DNA of 64,000 bases from Stenotrophomonas sp. Iso1 (GCF_027497995.1 NZ_JAODBT010000001.1:930001-994000), one strand, 5' to 3'. Positions 23,291 to 32,416 are shown, numbered from the stretch's first letter. The notes: generated from the sequence alone by a model not told the origin. A program made the numbers and translations.

Positions 23291-26177
23291 CGTAGGTCCG
23301 CATGTCCGTCGAGGCGTTGAAGCCAGAATAGATCAACGGCGGCTGGCGGTCAGTAAGGTTGCGCACGCCGATCTGGATGGAGCTGTTCTTCAGATCCTCG
23401 AAGCGGTAGCCGATCTGGAAATCGGTTTGGGTGAAGGAGGGCACCCGACGCTTGGCTACATAGCCCGGGTCGGTCACGTCGGCCACGTCCGGCGCTTCGT
23501 ACACATGGTGCACGTAGCGCGTGGTCAGGCTGGCGCTGAGGTTGCCACGCGACCAGCTCAGGTCGTTGAGCGCACGCCAGCGGGCCATGTTGCCGAAGCC
23601 CGAAGAGGCATTGTCGACGAACGTGCCGGCCAGTCCGGTGCTCTCCGGTATGCCGGGGAACGCGCCGACATTGCTGCTGGGGTCGCCCGCCAGCAACTGC
23701 ACGTCGTACTGCGCCAGGTAGGTGGTGTCCAGGTTCCAGCTGAACTTGCCCCATGCGTTTTCCGGGAACATGTAGCGGAAGCCCAGATCCATGCCGGAGG
23801 TTTCCAACGTGCCGAAGTTGCCGGTGATGTTGGTCATCTGTGCGACATCACCCGCGTCGTCACGAACAAAGGTGTCGCAGAAGCGGCCGAAGTTGAAGCA
23901 CTGGTTGAGCAACACGTTCTCCGGCAGATTGGTGATGAACTTCTCCAGCTTCACGCGCCAATAGTCGGCGGTGACGCTGAAGCCTTCCAACCAGCTGGGG
24001 CTGTAGACGAAGCCGTAGGTCAGTACGTCACCCTCTTCTGGTACCAGTGCGGAATTGGCGACCTGGAACGACGTCACCTGGTTGTTGCTCTGGCGGAACG
24101 AGCCGTCGGTTGGTACGCCAGCGCAGGCGGTCGGATTGCCGCCGGTATAGCCATTGCAGGGATCGGTATAGGTGCTGGCACTGGGGACCGTGGGCGAGTA
24201 CAAGTCGCCGATGGTCGGCGCGCGGAACACGTCGGCGTAGGTGGCGCGTACCAATAGGTCGGAGAATGGCTTCCATTCCACGCCGATCTTGGAATTGGTG
24301 GTACCACCGAAGTTGGAGTAGTCCGAATAACGCGTGCCCAGCGAAACGTTGAGTTTCTCGGCAAACGGCATGTCGGCCAACAAGGGGATCAATGCTTCGG
24401 CATAGATTTCATTGACGTCGAATTTGCCGGAGATATCACCGAACGTACAGGCTTCCTGGGTGATCAGGCAGACCGTTTCACCCGGCGGGATGATGGTCAG
24501 GAAATCACTGCTGGAGCTGGCTGATTCCACCCGGCGTTCCACGCCGACGGCCAACGAGACTGCGCCGGCCGGCAGGCTGAACAAGTCGCCGGTGACGTTG
24601 GCATTGAAGACCTTCAGGTCATTCTCGTTGCTGCTGTGAATGGTCGGGTTGATCAACTCCAGCGCGGCCAGCTGTGCCTGCCCGGCCGGGGTGCTTGCAT
24701 CCGGCGCCGGCCCGAGGAAGTTGACCGGCAAGCAGCCGGCGATGGCGGTTGCCGCGTTGCCCGGGGTGCGTACGCAGATGGGGTTGCCGGTAGCCGGGTC
24801 GATCATTGACGGCCCGAGTGCATCGGTCAGGCCCGGGCTGTACAGGTACCCGCGGACTGCCGAGGACTGCGGCGTGCGGCCGTAGCCATACGAGGCGTCC
24901 CAACTCCAGCTGCTGTCACCGAACACACCGCGGAGCCCGCCGGTGATCTGGTAGGTCTCGGTTTCAAAGCGGGTGGTGCGGGTGGGGATGAAATCACGCA
25001 GACGCAAACGCGCGTCGGTGATGTCCACGCCGAACGGGTTGTAAATGCTGTCCTTGCTGATTGGCACGTTGTCCACCGCTGCGCGACCGTCGAACGGCAA
25101 TGGCGCGATGAAGAACGAAGACTCAGTGCGCAGCCACGAACCGAGCATGAAGGCTTCGATGTTGTCGGTGAGCTGGTAATTGCCACTCAGGAACAACGCG
25201 GTGCGTTCCTGCGGCGTCAGGTTGAGGTTGCCGTCGGCCTGGAAGTTGTAGGTGTCGGTGTTTGCATTGAAACAACGGAAGTCGGATTGCGAGCTACCTG
25301 GACGGCCATCAATACGCGTGAGCGTTACATTCGCGCCGTTGCCGCAGTTGGGGTCGGTCAGGTCAACGCCGGTGGCTGATGCGCGCGGCACCACGTAGCG
25401 GCCGGTCAGGATGCGGCTGGTACCACCGATGCCGTGTTCGCCGGCATACAGCTGGTAGGGCTGGCTGGAATAGCTGCGATCAGCGGCGCTGACCGAATCT
25501 TCCTTGTCGTAGCTGGCGCCGAGCATCATCCGGCCGCGGTCACCGATCATGCCGAAAGTGGCATCAAAGCGTTGCGTGGATGCATCGCCGCGCGAGGAGG
25601 TGCCGTAGAAAGCACTGGCCTCAAGACCCTCGAAATCCTTGCGCAGGATGAAGTTGACCACGCCGCCGATGGCATCGGAGCCGTAGATGGCCGAAGCGCC
25701 GTCCTTCAGCACTTCAACACGTTCAATCAGCGCCATCGGGATGGAGTTCACGTCCACTGCACCGTTGGCGTTGGAGATGGTGCCGATCCAGCGCTTGCCA
25801 TCCACCAGTACCAGCGAGCGGTTTACACCCAGGCCGCGCAGATCGACCGTGGCCGCGCCTGCGCCGCCGCCATTGTTGACCTGTGGGTTGGTGGCCGCAC
25901 CGGCGATGGCCGGAGTGCGTTGCAGGAATTCGCCGACCGTGGCGGCACCGGAGCTTTCAATGTTCTGACGGTCGATGGTGAAAACCGGGCTGGAGGTTTC
26001 CAGGTCGGCGCGCTTGATGCGCGAACCGGTGACCTGAATGCGGTCCAGATTTGTGGCCTCTTCCTTGGGCGGGGTGTCCTGAGCGAGGACGCTGCCGGCC
26101 GCTCCCAGCGCCAGCGCGGCGGTGGACATGGGTAGCAGGGCGCGGCGAATTGCGTGACTCAGAGGCTGGATACTCAC
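23244..26177 (-). CDS. TonB-dependent outer membrane receptor
   Basis: 977 residues. It has a signal peptide (MSIQPLSHAIRRALLPMSTA..., cleavage near VLAQ), TonB-box-like region after 'EEATNLDRIQVTGSRIKRAD', and plug domain with 'TVDLRGLGVNRSLVLVDGKR', 'IERVEVLKDGASAIYGSDAI' and 'GGVVNFILRK'. A 22-strand barrel follows, ending 'YYWMRWTARF' with the C-terminal Phe required by BamA-type insertion. No N-terminal signalling (STN) domain. 'VTGSRIKR' plus the large size resembles receptors for oligosaccharides or peptides common in Xanthomonadaceae rather than siderophore receptors, but the ligand is unknown. It lies upstream of and overlaps the oxygenase gene. Confidence 0.95.
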   Translation of the reverse strand: MSIQPLSHAIRRALLPMSTAALALGAAGSVLAQDTPPKEEATNLDRIQVTGSRIKRADLETSSPVFTIDRQNIESSGAATVGEFLQRTPAIAGAATNPQVNNGGGAGAATVDLRGLGVNRSLVLVDGKRWIGTISNANGAVDVNSIPMALIERVEVLKDGASAIYGSDAIGGVVNFILRKDFEGLEASAFYGTSSRGDASTQRFDATFGMIGDRGRMMLGASYDKEDSVSAADRSYSSQPYQLYAGEHGIGGTSRILTGRYVVPRASATGVDLTDPNCGNGANVTLTRIDGRPGSSQSDFRCFNANTDTYNFQADGNLNLTPQERTALFLSGNYQLTDNIEAFMLGSWLRTESSFFIAPLPFDGRAAVDNVPISKDSIYNPFGVDITDARLRLRDFIPTRTTRFETETYQITGGLRGVFGDSSWSWDASYGYGRTPQSSAVRGYLYSPGLTDALGPSMIDPATGNPICVRTPGNAATAIAGCLPVNFLGPAPDASTPAGQAQLAALELINPTIHSSNENDLKVFNANVTGDLFSLPAGAVSLAVGVERRVESASSSSDFLTIIPPGETVCLITQEACTFGDISGKFDVNEIYAEALIPLLADMPFAEKLNVSLGTRYSDYSNFGGTTNSKIGVEWKPFSDLLVRATYADVFRAPTIGDLYSPTVPSASTYTDPCNGYTGGNPTACAGVPTDGSFRQSNNQVTSFQVANSALVPEEGDVLTYGFVYSPSWLEGFSVTADYWRVKLEKFITNLPENVLLNQCFNFGRFCDTFVRDDAGDVAQMTNITGNFGTLETSGMDLGFRYMFPENAWGKFSWNLDTTYLAQYDVQLLAGDPSSNVGAFPGIPESTGLAGTFVDNASSGFGNMARWRALNDLSWSRGNLSASLTTRYVHHVYEAPDVADVTDPGYVAKRRVPSFTQTDFQIGYRFEDLKNSSIQIGVRNLTDRQPPLIYSGFNASTDMRTYDAIGRYYWMRWTARF

Positions 26178-26330
26178 ATTTGACTCCGCAGTGTTGGTGC
26201 AGGGGAGCCAAGAAATTACGAATATTTAACTCTATTGAATGTGCCGTTCCGACACAGAAAAGTGTGCCGAAAATGACATTTGGTTTCACATCAGTGAAAT
26301 TTTGTGTAACCAAAATTACCCTGGATGGGT
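26178..26330 (-). promoter_or_regulatory. AT-rich upstream region of the TonB receptor gene
   Basis: Between 26210 and 26320 base composition drops sharply in GC. It contains an imperfect dyad TTCCGACACA (26248-26257) / TGTGCCGAAA (26264-26273) and repeated GTGAAATTT/GTGTAACC-like stretches. It probably carries the promoter and an operator; exact boxes could not be assigned. The further stretch 26331-26529 to the next stop holds nothing recognised. Confidence 0.4.
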
Positions 26331-26529
26331 TTGAGTGACATTGAACGGCCACAGGGCCGGCCAGCGCGCTCCAATCCACCGCTCACCGTAAGCGCACGCA
26401 CCTGGGGCCGTTGGTGGCTTGGGCTTGGGCGCATACGCCGTGTACCAGACGCGTTGCGCTTAACTGCGCTGAAGCTGGGAGGGGTTGTTTCAACAAATCT
26501 GCGACGGGGCGCGTACGGGCAATGCGCTC

Positions 26530-26952
26530 TCAGCGCGCTGCGCGCCAGGCCACCAGCAGGGCGATGACCAGCCAGATACCTTCGCCCAGACCGTTGGCCA
26601 GAGACAGCAATGTCCAGGCCAGATGCGGCCCCATACGAAACGCTGATTCCCACGGAGTGAGCCCCATCGGGCCACCGATATATGCCGCGGCGATTGCCCA
26701 GTTGGCGGCAAAGGCGATCAGCAGCGTTGCCACCATGGCGACCGCGACCCGTGCCGAGCCGGCGCGGAATGTGCCAAGACGCAACATCCATGCGGCTTCC
26801 AGCGCGGCCAGTACCGCCATCCAGCCAGCTTGTGTGCCGGTGGCGAGCGCGGCCAGCAGCCACGCGACGGTGATGGTGATACTCCCCAACAGCAACAGTA
26901 ATGGCCAAAGCCAGTGATGGGTGGAGCGTGCCGACGAAGAAACAGAGGACAT
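26530..26952 (-). CDS. Uncharacterised four-helix membrane protein
   Basis: 140 residues from ATG 26952 (MSSVSSSARSTHHWLWPLLL). Four hydrophobic segments are visible: 'WLWPLLLLLGSITITVAWLL', 'WMAVLAALEAAWMLRLG', 'VAVAMVATLLIAFAANWAIA' and 'LAWTLLSLANGLGEGIWLVI'. No family was recognised. The frame is open upstream to 27051, but that part would overlap the divergent sufT gene, and GGGAA lies upstream of ATG 26952. It shares a divergent promoter region of about 110 bp with sufT. Confidence 0.65.
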   Translation of the reverse strand: MSSVSSSARSTHHWLWPLLLLLGSITITVAWLLAALATGTQAGWMAVLAALEAAWMLRLGTFRAGSARVAVAMVATLLIAFAANWAIAAAYIGGPMGLTPWESAFRMGPHLAWTLLSLANGLGEGIWLVIALLVAWRAAR

Positions 26953-27061
26953 GGGTATTCCCAAACAGGTCACGCAGCATAGCGCCTTCAGCGGGAGAGG
27001 CGCCCAGTCGGATAAAATGACGCACCTTGCGGGCAGCCCCCGCGTCCCCATATCGATCTAC

Positions 27062-27613
27062 ATGTATTCGCGTAGCAGTGAACCCGTCCATTTTGAGCGT
27101 GATTGCCCGGCCGTGATGGTGCCGCAGGGCGATAGCGTGACCCTGCCCGCTGGCAGTTACGGCTACATCACCCAGGCATTGGGCGGCAGCTATACCGTGT
27201 TCGTCGAAGGCAACCTGTTCCGTATCGCCGGGAAGGATGGCGATGCCATCGGCAAGGAGCCGCCACCCGGGCTGGAACTGCCCGAGGGCGCGGCCGACGA
27301 GGATGTCGAGAAGCTGGTCTGGCAGCAGCTGCGGACGTGTTTCGACCCCGAAATCCCGTTCAACATCGTTGACCTGGGGCTGATCTACGAAGTGGACATC
27401 AAGCACCTGGACGATGGCCAGCGCGAAGTCGACGTCAAGATGACGCTGACCGCGCCCGGCTGCGGCATGGGCGAGATTCTGGTTGACGACGTGCGCAGCA
27501 AACTGGAAATGATTCCGACGGTGGCCCAGGCCGACGTCGACCTGGTGTTCGACCCGCCGTGGGGGCGTCACATGATGTCCGAAGCGGCACGCCTGGAAAC
27601 TGGCATGCTGTAA
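27062..27613 (+). CDS. sufT: Putative Fe-S cluster assembly protein SufT
   Basis: 183 residues. The N-terminal part 'VHFERDCPAVMVPQGDSVTL' and 'SYGYITQALGGSYTVFVEGN' is typical of SufT. The C-terminal MIP18/DUF59 domain reads 'LRTCFDPEIPFNIVDLGLIY', 'KMTLTAPGCGMGEILVDDVR' and 'VDLVFDPPWGRHMMSE', with the conserved cysteine in PGCGMG. SufT proteins aid Fe-S cluster maturation in the cytoplasm. ATG 27062 (MYSRSSEPVHFERDC) matches homologues although its ribosome binding site is poor; ATG 27017 (198 residues) and a longer frame from 26921 are alternatives. No other suf genes are in the window. Confidence 0.88.
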   Translation: MYSRSSEPVHFERDCPAVMVPQGDSVTLPAGSYGYITQALGGSYTVFVEGNLFRIAGKDGDAIGKEPPPGLELPEGAADEDVEKLVWQQLRTCFDPEIPFNIVDLGLIYEVDIKHLDDGQREVDVKMTLTAPGCGMGEILVDDVRSKLEMIPTVAQADVDLVFDPPWGRHMMSEAARLETGML

Positions 27614-27738
27614 CGGTTGGCTCGCGCCTGCAGTGCCGGTGTTGACTGGAAAACTGCAGGGCGCTGAAGCCGGCTCGCAATCAACCGGTGGCTATTTCGG
27701 TACCGGTGCCCATCTCGCAATCTGGAAGGAAATATCCG

Positions 27739-28839
27739 GTGTCCCAGTCTTCCCTCAGCTTCGATGTCACCCGTTCGGCCAACCCGCGCAGCGCCGATGA
27801 GCGCGCCAAGATTCTGGAGAAGCCGGGCTTCGGCTTGCATTTCACCGACCACATGGTGGCCGTACGCTGGGACATGGACACCGGCTGGCACGATGCGGCG
27901 GTAACGCCGTACGGCCCGATTTCGCTGGACCCGGCCGCTGCTGTGCTGCACTACGGTCAGGAAATTTTTGAAGGCATCAAGGCGTACCGCCACGCTGACG
28001 GTTCGATCTGGACCTTCCGCCCGGAAGCCAATGCCGCGCGTCTGCAGCGCTCCGCGCGCCGACTGGTGCTGCCGGAACTGCCGGCCGAGATCTTTGTAGA
28101 GTCGCTCAAGCAACTGGTTGCACTGGACAAGGACTGGGTGTCCGATGCCGACGAAGCCAGCCTGTATTTCCGTCCCTTCATGATCGGTGATGAAGCCTTC
28201 CTCGGCGTGCGCGGCGCGCACAAGGCCACGTATTACGTGATCGCCAGCCCGGCCGGCCCGTACTTCGCCAAGGGCGTGGCACCGGTTGCGATCTGGTTGT
28301 CCACTGATTACGCGCGTGCTGCCAAGGGCGGCACCGGTGCGGCCAAGTGCGGCGGCAACTACGCTGCGTCGCTGCTGCCGCAGCAGCAGGCACAGGCGCA
28401 GGGGTGCTCGCAGGTGTTGTTCCTCGACCCGATCGAGGGCAAGTACCTGGAAGAACTGGGCGGCATGAACGTGTTCCTGGTCTACGGCAAGACCAATACG
28501 CTGGTTACCCCGGCGCTGTCGGGCAGCATTCTGGAAGGCATCACCCGTGAATCGCTGCTGCAGCTTGCACGCGACCGTGGCATGACCGTGGAAGAGCGTC
28601 AGGTGACCATCGACGAGTGGAAGCAGGGCGTGACCTCCGGCGAGATCACCGAAGTGTTCGCCTGCGGCACCGCTGCGGTCATCACTCCGATTGGCCAGCT
28701 GAAGGGCGAAGATTTCTCGGTGGGCGACCTGAGCGCGCCGGCCGGTGAAGTGACCATGTCGCTGCGCAAGGAGCTGACCGATATCCAGTACGGTCGTCAG
28801 CCGGATCGCCACGGTTGGCTGGTGCGCCTGGACGGTTAA
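27739..28839 (+). CDS. ilvE: Branched-chain amino acid aminotransferase
   Basis: 366-residue fold-type IV PLP enzyme performing the last step of valine, leucine and isoleucine synthesis. Features are 'LHYGQEIFEGIKAYRHADGS', 'FRPEANAARLQRSARRLVLP', the PLP lysine in 'TGAAKCGGNYAASLLPQQQA', 'LEELGGMNVFLVYG' and the phosphate loop 'EVFACGTAAVITPIGQL'. It is of the long (~360 residue) class. GTG 27739 is chosen over ATG 27688 because AAGGA lies 8 nt upstream and the first 17 codons of the longer frame do not resemble homologues. A strong terminator follows. Confidence 0.95.
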   Translation: MSQSSLSFDVTRSANPRSADERAKILEKPGFGLHFTDHMVAVRWDMDTGWHDAAVTPYGPISLDPAAAVLHYGQEIFEGIKAYRHADGSIWTFRPEANAARLQRSARRLVLPELPAEIFVESLKQLVALDKDWVSDADEASLYFRPFMIGDEAFLGVRGAHKATYYVIASPAGPYFAKGVAPVAIWLSTDYARAAKGGTGAAKCGGNYAASLLPQQQAQAQGCSQVLFLDPIEGKYLEELGGMNVFLVYGKTNTLVTPALSGSILEGITRESLLQLARDRGMTVEERQVTIDEWKQGVTSGEITEVFACGTAAVITPIGQLKGEDFSVGDLSAPAGEVTMSLRKELTDIQYGRQPDRHGWLVRLDG

Positions 28840-28864
28840 GCCGGCGCAGACAACAAAGGTTCTC

Positions 28865-28902
28865 AAACCCATCCTGGCGGTATGCCCGGATGGGTTTTTT
28901 TA
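28865..28902 (+). terminator. Rho-independent terminator of ilvE
   Basis: Perfect 10-bp stem AAACCCATCC (28865-28874) / GGATGGGTTT (28888-28897), then a run of eight T (28895-28902). It lies 25 bp after the ilvE stop. Confidence 0.92.
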
Positions 28903-29166
28903 TACCTGACGATTCGTGACGCTTATCGCATTTATGTTTTGAAACAGGCACTTATGGGGATTTGGCATGAGCGAAAGTTTCCTTTGAAACGCTCTTGGCA
29001 GGGGTTTATCCGGCATTTACTCTCCGACCACGGATCGGTAACAGGGGACTGGTTCGGGTAGTTCTGCCCGGGCAATACGTGTTGCGGCTCCCGATGAACG
29101 TCCGAAGCCCGGGTGGGACCCAATGCCGCGCAATGCGGCAATCCTCCTATGCAGAAGGGCTCACCA

Positions 29167-31266
29167 ATGTCACGCAAATCGCACCGCAGGCTTGGCCGTA
29201 GGTTCGTAGTAGTGGTTGGCACCGCTTCGCTGTCTTCATTGCTCCTGTGTATGCCGGCCCTTGCCGGTCAAGTGCATCTGGCCGGTCTGGAGTCCGCGCC
29301 CACGCATCAACGCTTCATCGTCAAATATCGGCAGGACAGCCGCCAGCTGGCTGGCGAAACCGCCCTGAAACAGAGCCTGTCCGCAGCATCGCGGGTGCTG
29401 CCGGCGCGTGCTGGCAAAGCGCTCAATGTGCAGCGACTCCGGCGCCTGGCTGTCGGCCCGGATGTAGTGAGCGTTGATGCACCCTTGGATCGTGTGGAAG
29501 CCGAGACGCTGATGCGCAAGCTGGCGGCAGATCCGAATGTCGAGTACGTCGAAGTCGATCGCCTGAACACCATCAACCTCACACCCAATGACACCCGCTA
29601 CAGCGAGCAATGGGGTTACTCGGGCACATACGGCATCAAGGCCAACCAGGCGTGGGATGTGACCAATGGTGCTGGGTCGGTGGTTGCGGTGCTGGATACC
29701 GGCATCACCAATCACAGTGATCTGAACGCCAACATCCTGCCTGGTTACGACTTCATTGCTGACACGACGGTGTCCAACGATGGCAATGGCCGCGACAACG
29801 ACCCCAGCGATCCGGGCGACTGGGTGACGGCAAACCAATGCGGTGGCATCCATGCAGCGCAGAGTTCGAGTTGGCACGGCACCCACGTGGCGGGAACCAT
29901 CGCGGCGGTGACCAACAATGCCAAGGGCGTTGCAGGCGTGGCCTACGGTGCCAAGATCGTGCCGGTACGCGTGCTGGGTACTTGCGGCGGTTATGACTCG
30001 GATATCGCCGATGCCATCGTCTGGGCATCCGGTGGCACCGTGTCGGGTGTACCGGCCAATGCCAATCCGGCTGAAGTGATCAACCTCAGCCTTGGCGGCT
30101 CCGGTGCATGTGGCGCGACCACACAGAGCGCGATCAACGGTGCGGTCAGTCGCGGAACCACCTTGGTCATCGCTGCCGGCAACGACAACACCAATGTCTC
30201 CAATGCCTCGCCGGCCAATTGCAGCAATGTGATTGCGGTGGCTTCAACCACCAGTACGGGCGCACGTTCGAGCTTCTCCAACTACGGTGCATTGATTGAT
30301 ATCGCCGCTCCGGGCTCCAGCATCCTGTCCACGCTCAATACCGGCACCACCACGCCGGGCACGGAGACCTACGCGTCCTACAACGGCACCTCGATGGCGA
30401 CACCGCATGTTGCCGGCGTCGTGGCCTTGATTCAGGCGCAGGCAACGACACCGAAAACGCCGGCCCAGGTGGAGGCATTGATCAAGGCAAATGTGACTGC
30501 ATTTCCGTCCACGCCTTCTCAGACCATCGGTCCGGGCATCCTCAATGCGAAAGCGGTCGTTGATGCGGTCAACGGCGGCACGCCGCCGGGCCCGGGCGGT
30601 GGTCTGAACAATGGCGTGCCGGTGACCGGATTGTCCGGTGCGACGGGTAGCACGCAGTTCTTCACCGTGCAGGTGCCTGCTGGCGCGACCAATCTGGTCA
30701 TTGCCAGCTCCGGTGGTACCGGTGATGCGGATCTGTATGTGCGTGCCGGCAGCCAACCCACAACCTCCACCTATGATTGCCGGCCCTACAAGAGCGGCAA
30801 CGCAGAGAGCTGCAGCTTCGCTACGCCGGTTGCGGGCACGTACCACGTGATGCTGTCGGCTTACTCGGCGTTTTCCGGGGTGAGCCTGCAGGCCAGTTGG
30901 GGAGCCGGTGGCGGCGGTGGTGGTTCACAGACCTACAGCAATGCCACGGGTGTGAATATCGTGGACAACGCCACGGTCGAAAGTGCCATCGCGGTCTCAG
31001 GGCGCAGCGGAAATGCCCCGGCATCCACGCCGGTGGCGGTGGATATCAGCCACACCTGGAAGGGAGATCTGAAGGTGGATCTGGTGGCGCCTGATGGCAG
31101 CGTGTACGTGCTGAGCAACTATGCCGGCGGCAGCGCTGACAACATCAAGCAGACCTTCAACGTGAACCTGTCCAGTGAGGCGCTCAACGGCAACTGGAAG
31201 TTGCGGGTCAATGACAAGGCCAGTGGGGATACCGGCCGTATCAACAGTTGGTCGGTAACGTTCTGA
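29167..31266 (+). CDS. Extracellular S8 (subtilisin-like) serine protease with PPC and P-domain
   Basis: 699-residue prepro-enzyme. Signal peptide (MSRKSHRRLGRRFVVVVGTA..., cleavage near ALAG), then an inhibitor-I9-like propeptide ('QRFIVKYRQDSRQLAGE', 'DPNVEYVEVDR'). The S8 domain has the triad Asp in 'VVAVLDTGITNHSDL', His in 'WHGTHVAGTIAAV' and Ser in 'YNGTSMATPHVAGVVAL'. C-terminal to it are a PPC domain ('FFTVQVPAGATNLVIAS', 'GDADLYVRAG') and, after a Gly-rich linker, a P/proprotein-convertase domain ('DISHTWKGDLKVDLVAPDGS', 'NGNWKLRVNDKASGDTG'). It resembles secreted proteases of Xanthomonas and Stenotrophomonas. ATG 29167 is preceded by AGAAGGG. The upstream gap (28903-29166) presumably holds its promoter; nothing convincing was seen. 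Confidence 0.96.
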   Translation: MSRKSHRRLGRRFVVVVGTASLSSLLLCMPALAGQVHLAGLESAPTHQRFIVKYRQDSRQLAGETALKQSLSAASRVLPARAGKALNVQRLRRLAVGPDVVSVDAPLDRVEAETLMRKLAADPNVEYVEVDRLNTINLTPNDTRYSEQWGYSGTYGIKANQAWDVTNGAGSVVAVLDTGITNHSDLNANILPGYDFIADTTVSNDGNGRDNDPSDPGDWVTANQCGGIHAAQSSSWHGTHVAGTIAAVTNNAKGVAGVAYGAKIVPVRVLGTCGGYDSDIADAIVWASGGTVSGVPANANPAEVINLSLGGSGACGATTQSAINGAVSRGTTLVIAAGNDNTNVSNASPANCSNVIAVASTTSTGARSSFSNYGALIDIAAPGSSILSTLNTGTTTPGTETYASYNGTSMATPHVAGVVALIQAQATTPKTPAQVEALIKANVTAFPSTPSQTIGPGILNAKAVVDAVNGGTPPGPGGGLNNGVPVTGLSGATGSTQFFTVQVPAGATNLVIASSGGTGDADLYVRAGSQPTTSTYDCRPYKSGNAESCSFATPVAGTYHVMLSAYSAFSGVSLQASWGAGGGGGGSQTYSNATGVNIVDNATVESAIAVSGRSGNAPASTPVAVDISHTWKGDLKVDLVAPDGSVYVLSNYAGGSADNIKQTFNVNLSSEALNGNWKLRVNDKASGDTGRINSWSVTF

Positions 31267-31274
31267 CGCGGTAG

Positions 31275-31305
31275 CAACAGCGGCGTCGTTTCGGCGCCGC
31301 TGTTG
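31275..31305 (+). terminator. Terminator hairpin after the S8 protease gene
   Basis: Perfect 11-bp stem CAACAGCGGCG (31275-31285) / CGCCGCTGTTG (31295-31305), loop 9 nt, 9 bp after the stop. Only a weak T-rich tail (TCTT). The convergent ybaK gene ends 56 bp further on. Confidence 0.6.
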
Positions 31306-31361
31306 TCTTGGGAAGCGCTATTCGCTCGCAGGCTTTCTTAATCCACGACCTGATTCCCAAC

Positions 31362-31838
31362 TCAACCTTCAAGAATGTCCGCACACCGCGCCTGCAGGAA
31401 GTGCAACGCATCGGCGGGGGCGATATCCAGCAGCAGGCCACGTTGACCGGCGTTGATGTAGACCGAGGTATGCAGCTGCACGTCATCGGCGAACAGAATG
31501 GTGGCCGGGCGCTGCTGCGCGAACGGACTGATGCCGCCCACCTTGTAGCCGCTGCGACGCTCGGCTTCGGGTATTTCCATCATCTGTGCGTGCTTACCGC
31601 TGCAACTGGCGGCAAGCTTTTTCAGGGACAGGCGCTGGTCGCTGGGGATCACCGCGATCACCGGTTGCTTGTCCACCCACGCCATCAAGGTCTTGAACAT
31701 CCGTGCGGGCGCGATGCCCAGTGCCTGCGCGGCGGCCACGCCTTTGCTGTCGACATCGGCGGAATAGTCGTAAGCGTGCAGCCCGTGGGCGATCCCGGCC
31801 TTGTCCAGCGCGGCGTTGGCGCGGGTGCCCTTGGCCAC
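31362..31838 (-). CDS. ybaK: Cys-tRNA(Pro)/Cys-tRNA(Cys) deacylase YbaK
   Basis: 158-residue trans-editing protein of the YbaK/EbsC family that hydrolyses mischarged Cys-tRNA(Pro). It shows 'RMFKTLMAWVDKQPVIAVIP', 'QRLSLKKLAASCSGKHAQMM', the conserved substrate-binding 'RRSGYKVGGISPFAQQ' and 'LFADDVQLHTSVYINAGQRG'. GTG start at 31838 immediately follows the stop of the upstream asparaginase-like gene (TGA then GTG), so the two are cotranslated. Confidence 0.93.
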   Translation of the reverse strand: MAKGTRANAALDKAGIAHGLHAYDYSADVDSKGVAAAQALGIAPARMFKTLMAWVDKQPVIAVIPSDQRLSLKKLAASCSGKHAQMMEIPEAERRSGYKVGGISPFAQQRPATILFADDVQLHTSVYINAGQRGLLLDIAPADALHFLQARCADILEG

Positions 31839-32327
31839 TCAGACTGCCTCGAAGCGATTGGCGTCCACGTTCTTGCGTACCTGGGTTGGGTCCCAGATGC
31901 GGCCGTTCATGGCGATGAAAACGCCTGGCGGCAGCGACTGCACTGCGCCGATGGCACAGCCGATGTTGAACTCCGCATCCGAGCCACGGAAGCGGGCCGG
32001 GCTGAGCGCGCCGGTCATCACGATGGTCTTGTCCGGGATGGTCTGCAGCACTTTGCCGGTGGCGACCATCGAATCGGTGCCGTGCGTCACCAGCACGTGG
32101 CGGGTGGGCTGGGCGGCAATGGTGGCGCGGATCAGCTCACGGTCGTCGTCGCTGATGTGCAGCGAATCCTTGCGCAGGATCGGGATCACGTTGAAGCGGA
32201 AGGTGACGCCCAGTTCGCGCAGGATCATGCCGATCTGCGGGTCGCCAATCTGGTAATCGGATTTGTCGTCGAAGTAGATCTTGTCGATCGTGCCGCCGGT
32301 GGTGACGACCAGGAGTTCTTCCATCAT
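31839..32327 (-). CDS. Short asparaginase-domain protein
   Basis: 162 residues corresponding only to the N-terminal domain of type I/II L-asparaginases. It has the first catalytic Thr in 'LLVVTTGGTIDKIYFDDK', and the second motif 'HVLVTHGTDSMVATGKVL' with the TDG-like Thr-Asp pair. 'IVMTGALSPARFRGSDAEFN' and 'GVFIAMNGRIWDPTQVRKNV' complete it. The ~160-residue C-terminal domain of full enzymes is absent, yet the ORF is intact; such short stand-alone forms are known as a family. Whether it is active, or acts on another amide, is unknown. ATG 32327 has AAGGA 9 nt upstream; the adjacent ATG 32324 is equally possible. Coupled to ybaK. Confidence 0.82.
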   Translation of the reverse strand: MMEELLVVTTGGTIDKIYFDDKSDYQIGDPQIGMILRELGVTFRFNVIPILRKDSLHISDDDRELIRATIAAQPTRHVLVTHGTDSMVATGKVLQTIPDKTIVMTGALSPARFRGSDAEFNIGCAIGAVQSLPPGVFIAMNGRIWDPTQVRKNVDANRFEAV

Positions 32328-32416
32328 TGCGGTAAATCCTTGCGGTGACTGCGTGCGGCGCTGTGCCGCGATGCTGCGCATGATAAAGCGGGACAGCAGG
32401 CGTGAGTGAAGAGTCG

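Noticed and set aside
23244..26177. Siderophore receptor assignment for the first TonB receptor
   Set aside because: No siderophore biosynthesis, Fur box that I could confirm, or ferric ABC transporter nearby; left as a receptor of unknown ligand.
26921..27061. N-terminal extension of SufT to 230 residues
   Set aside because: It would overlap the start of the divergent membrane protein gene, and its sequence does not resemble SufT N-termini.
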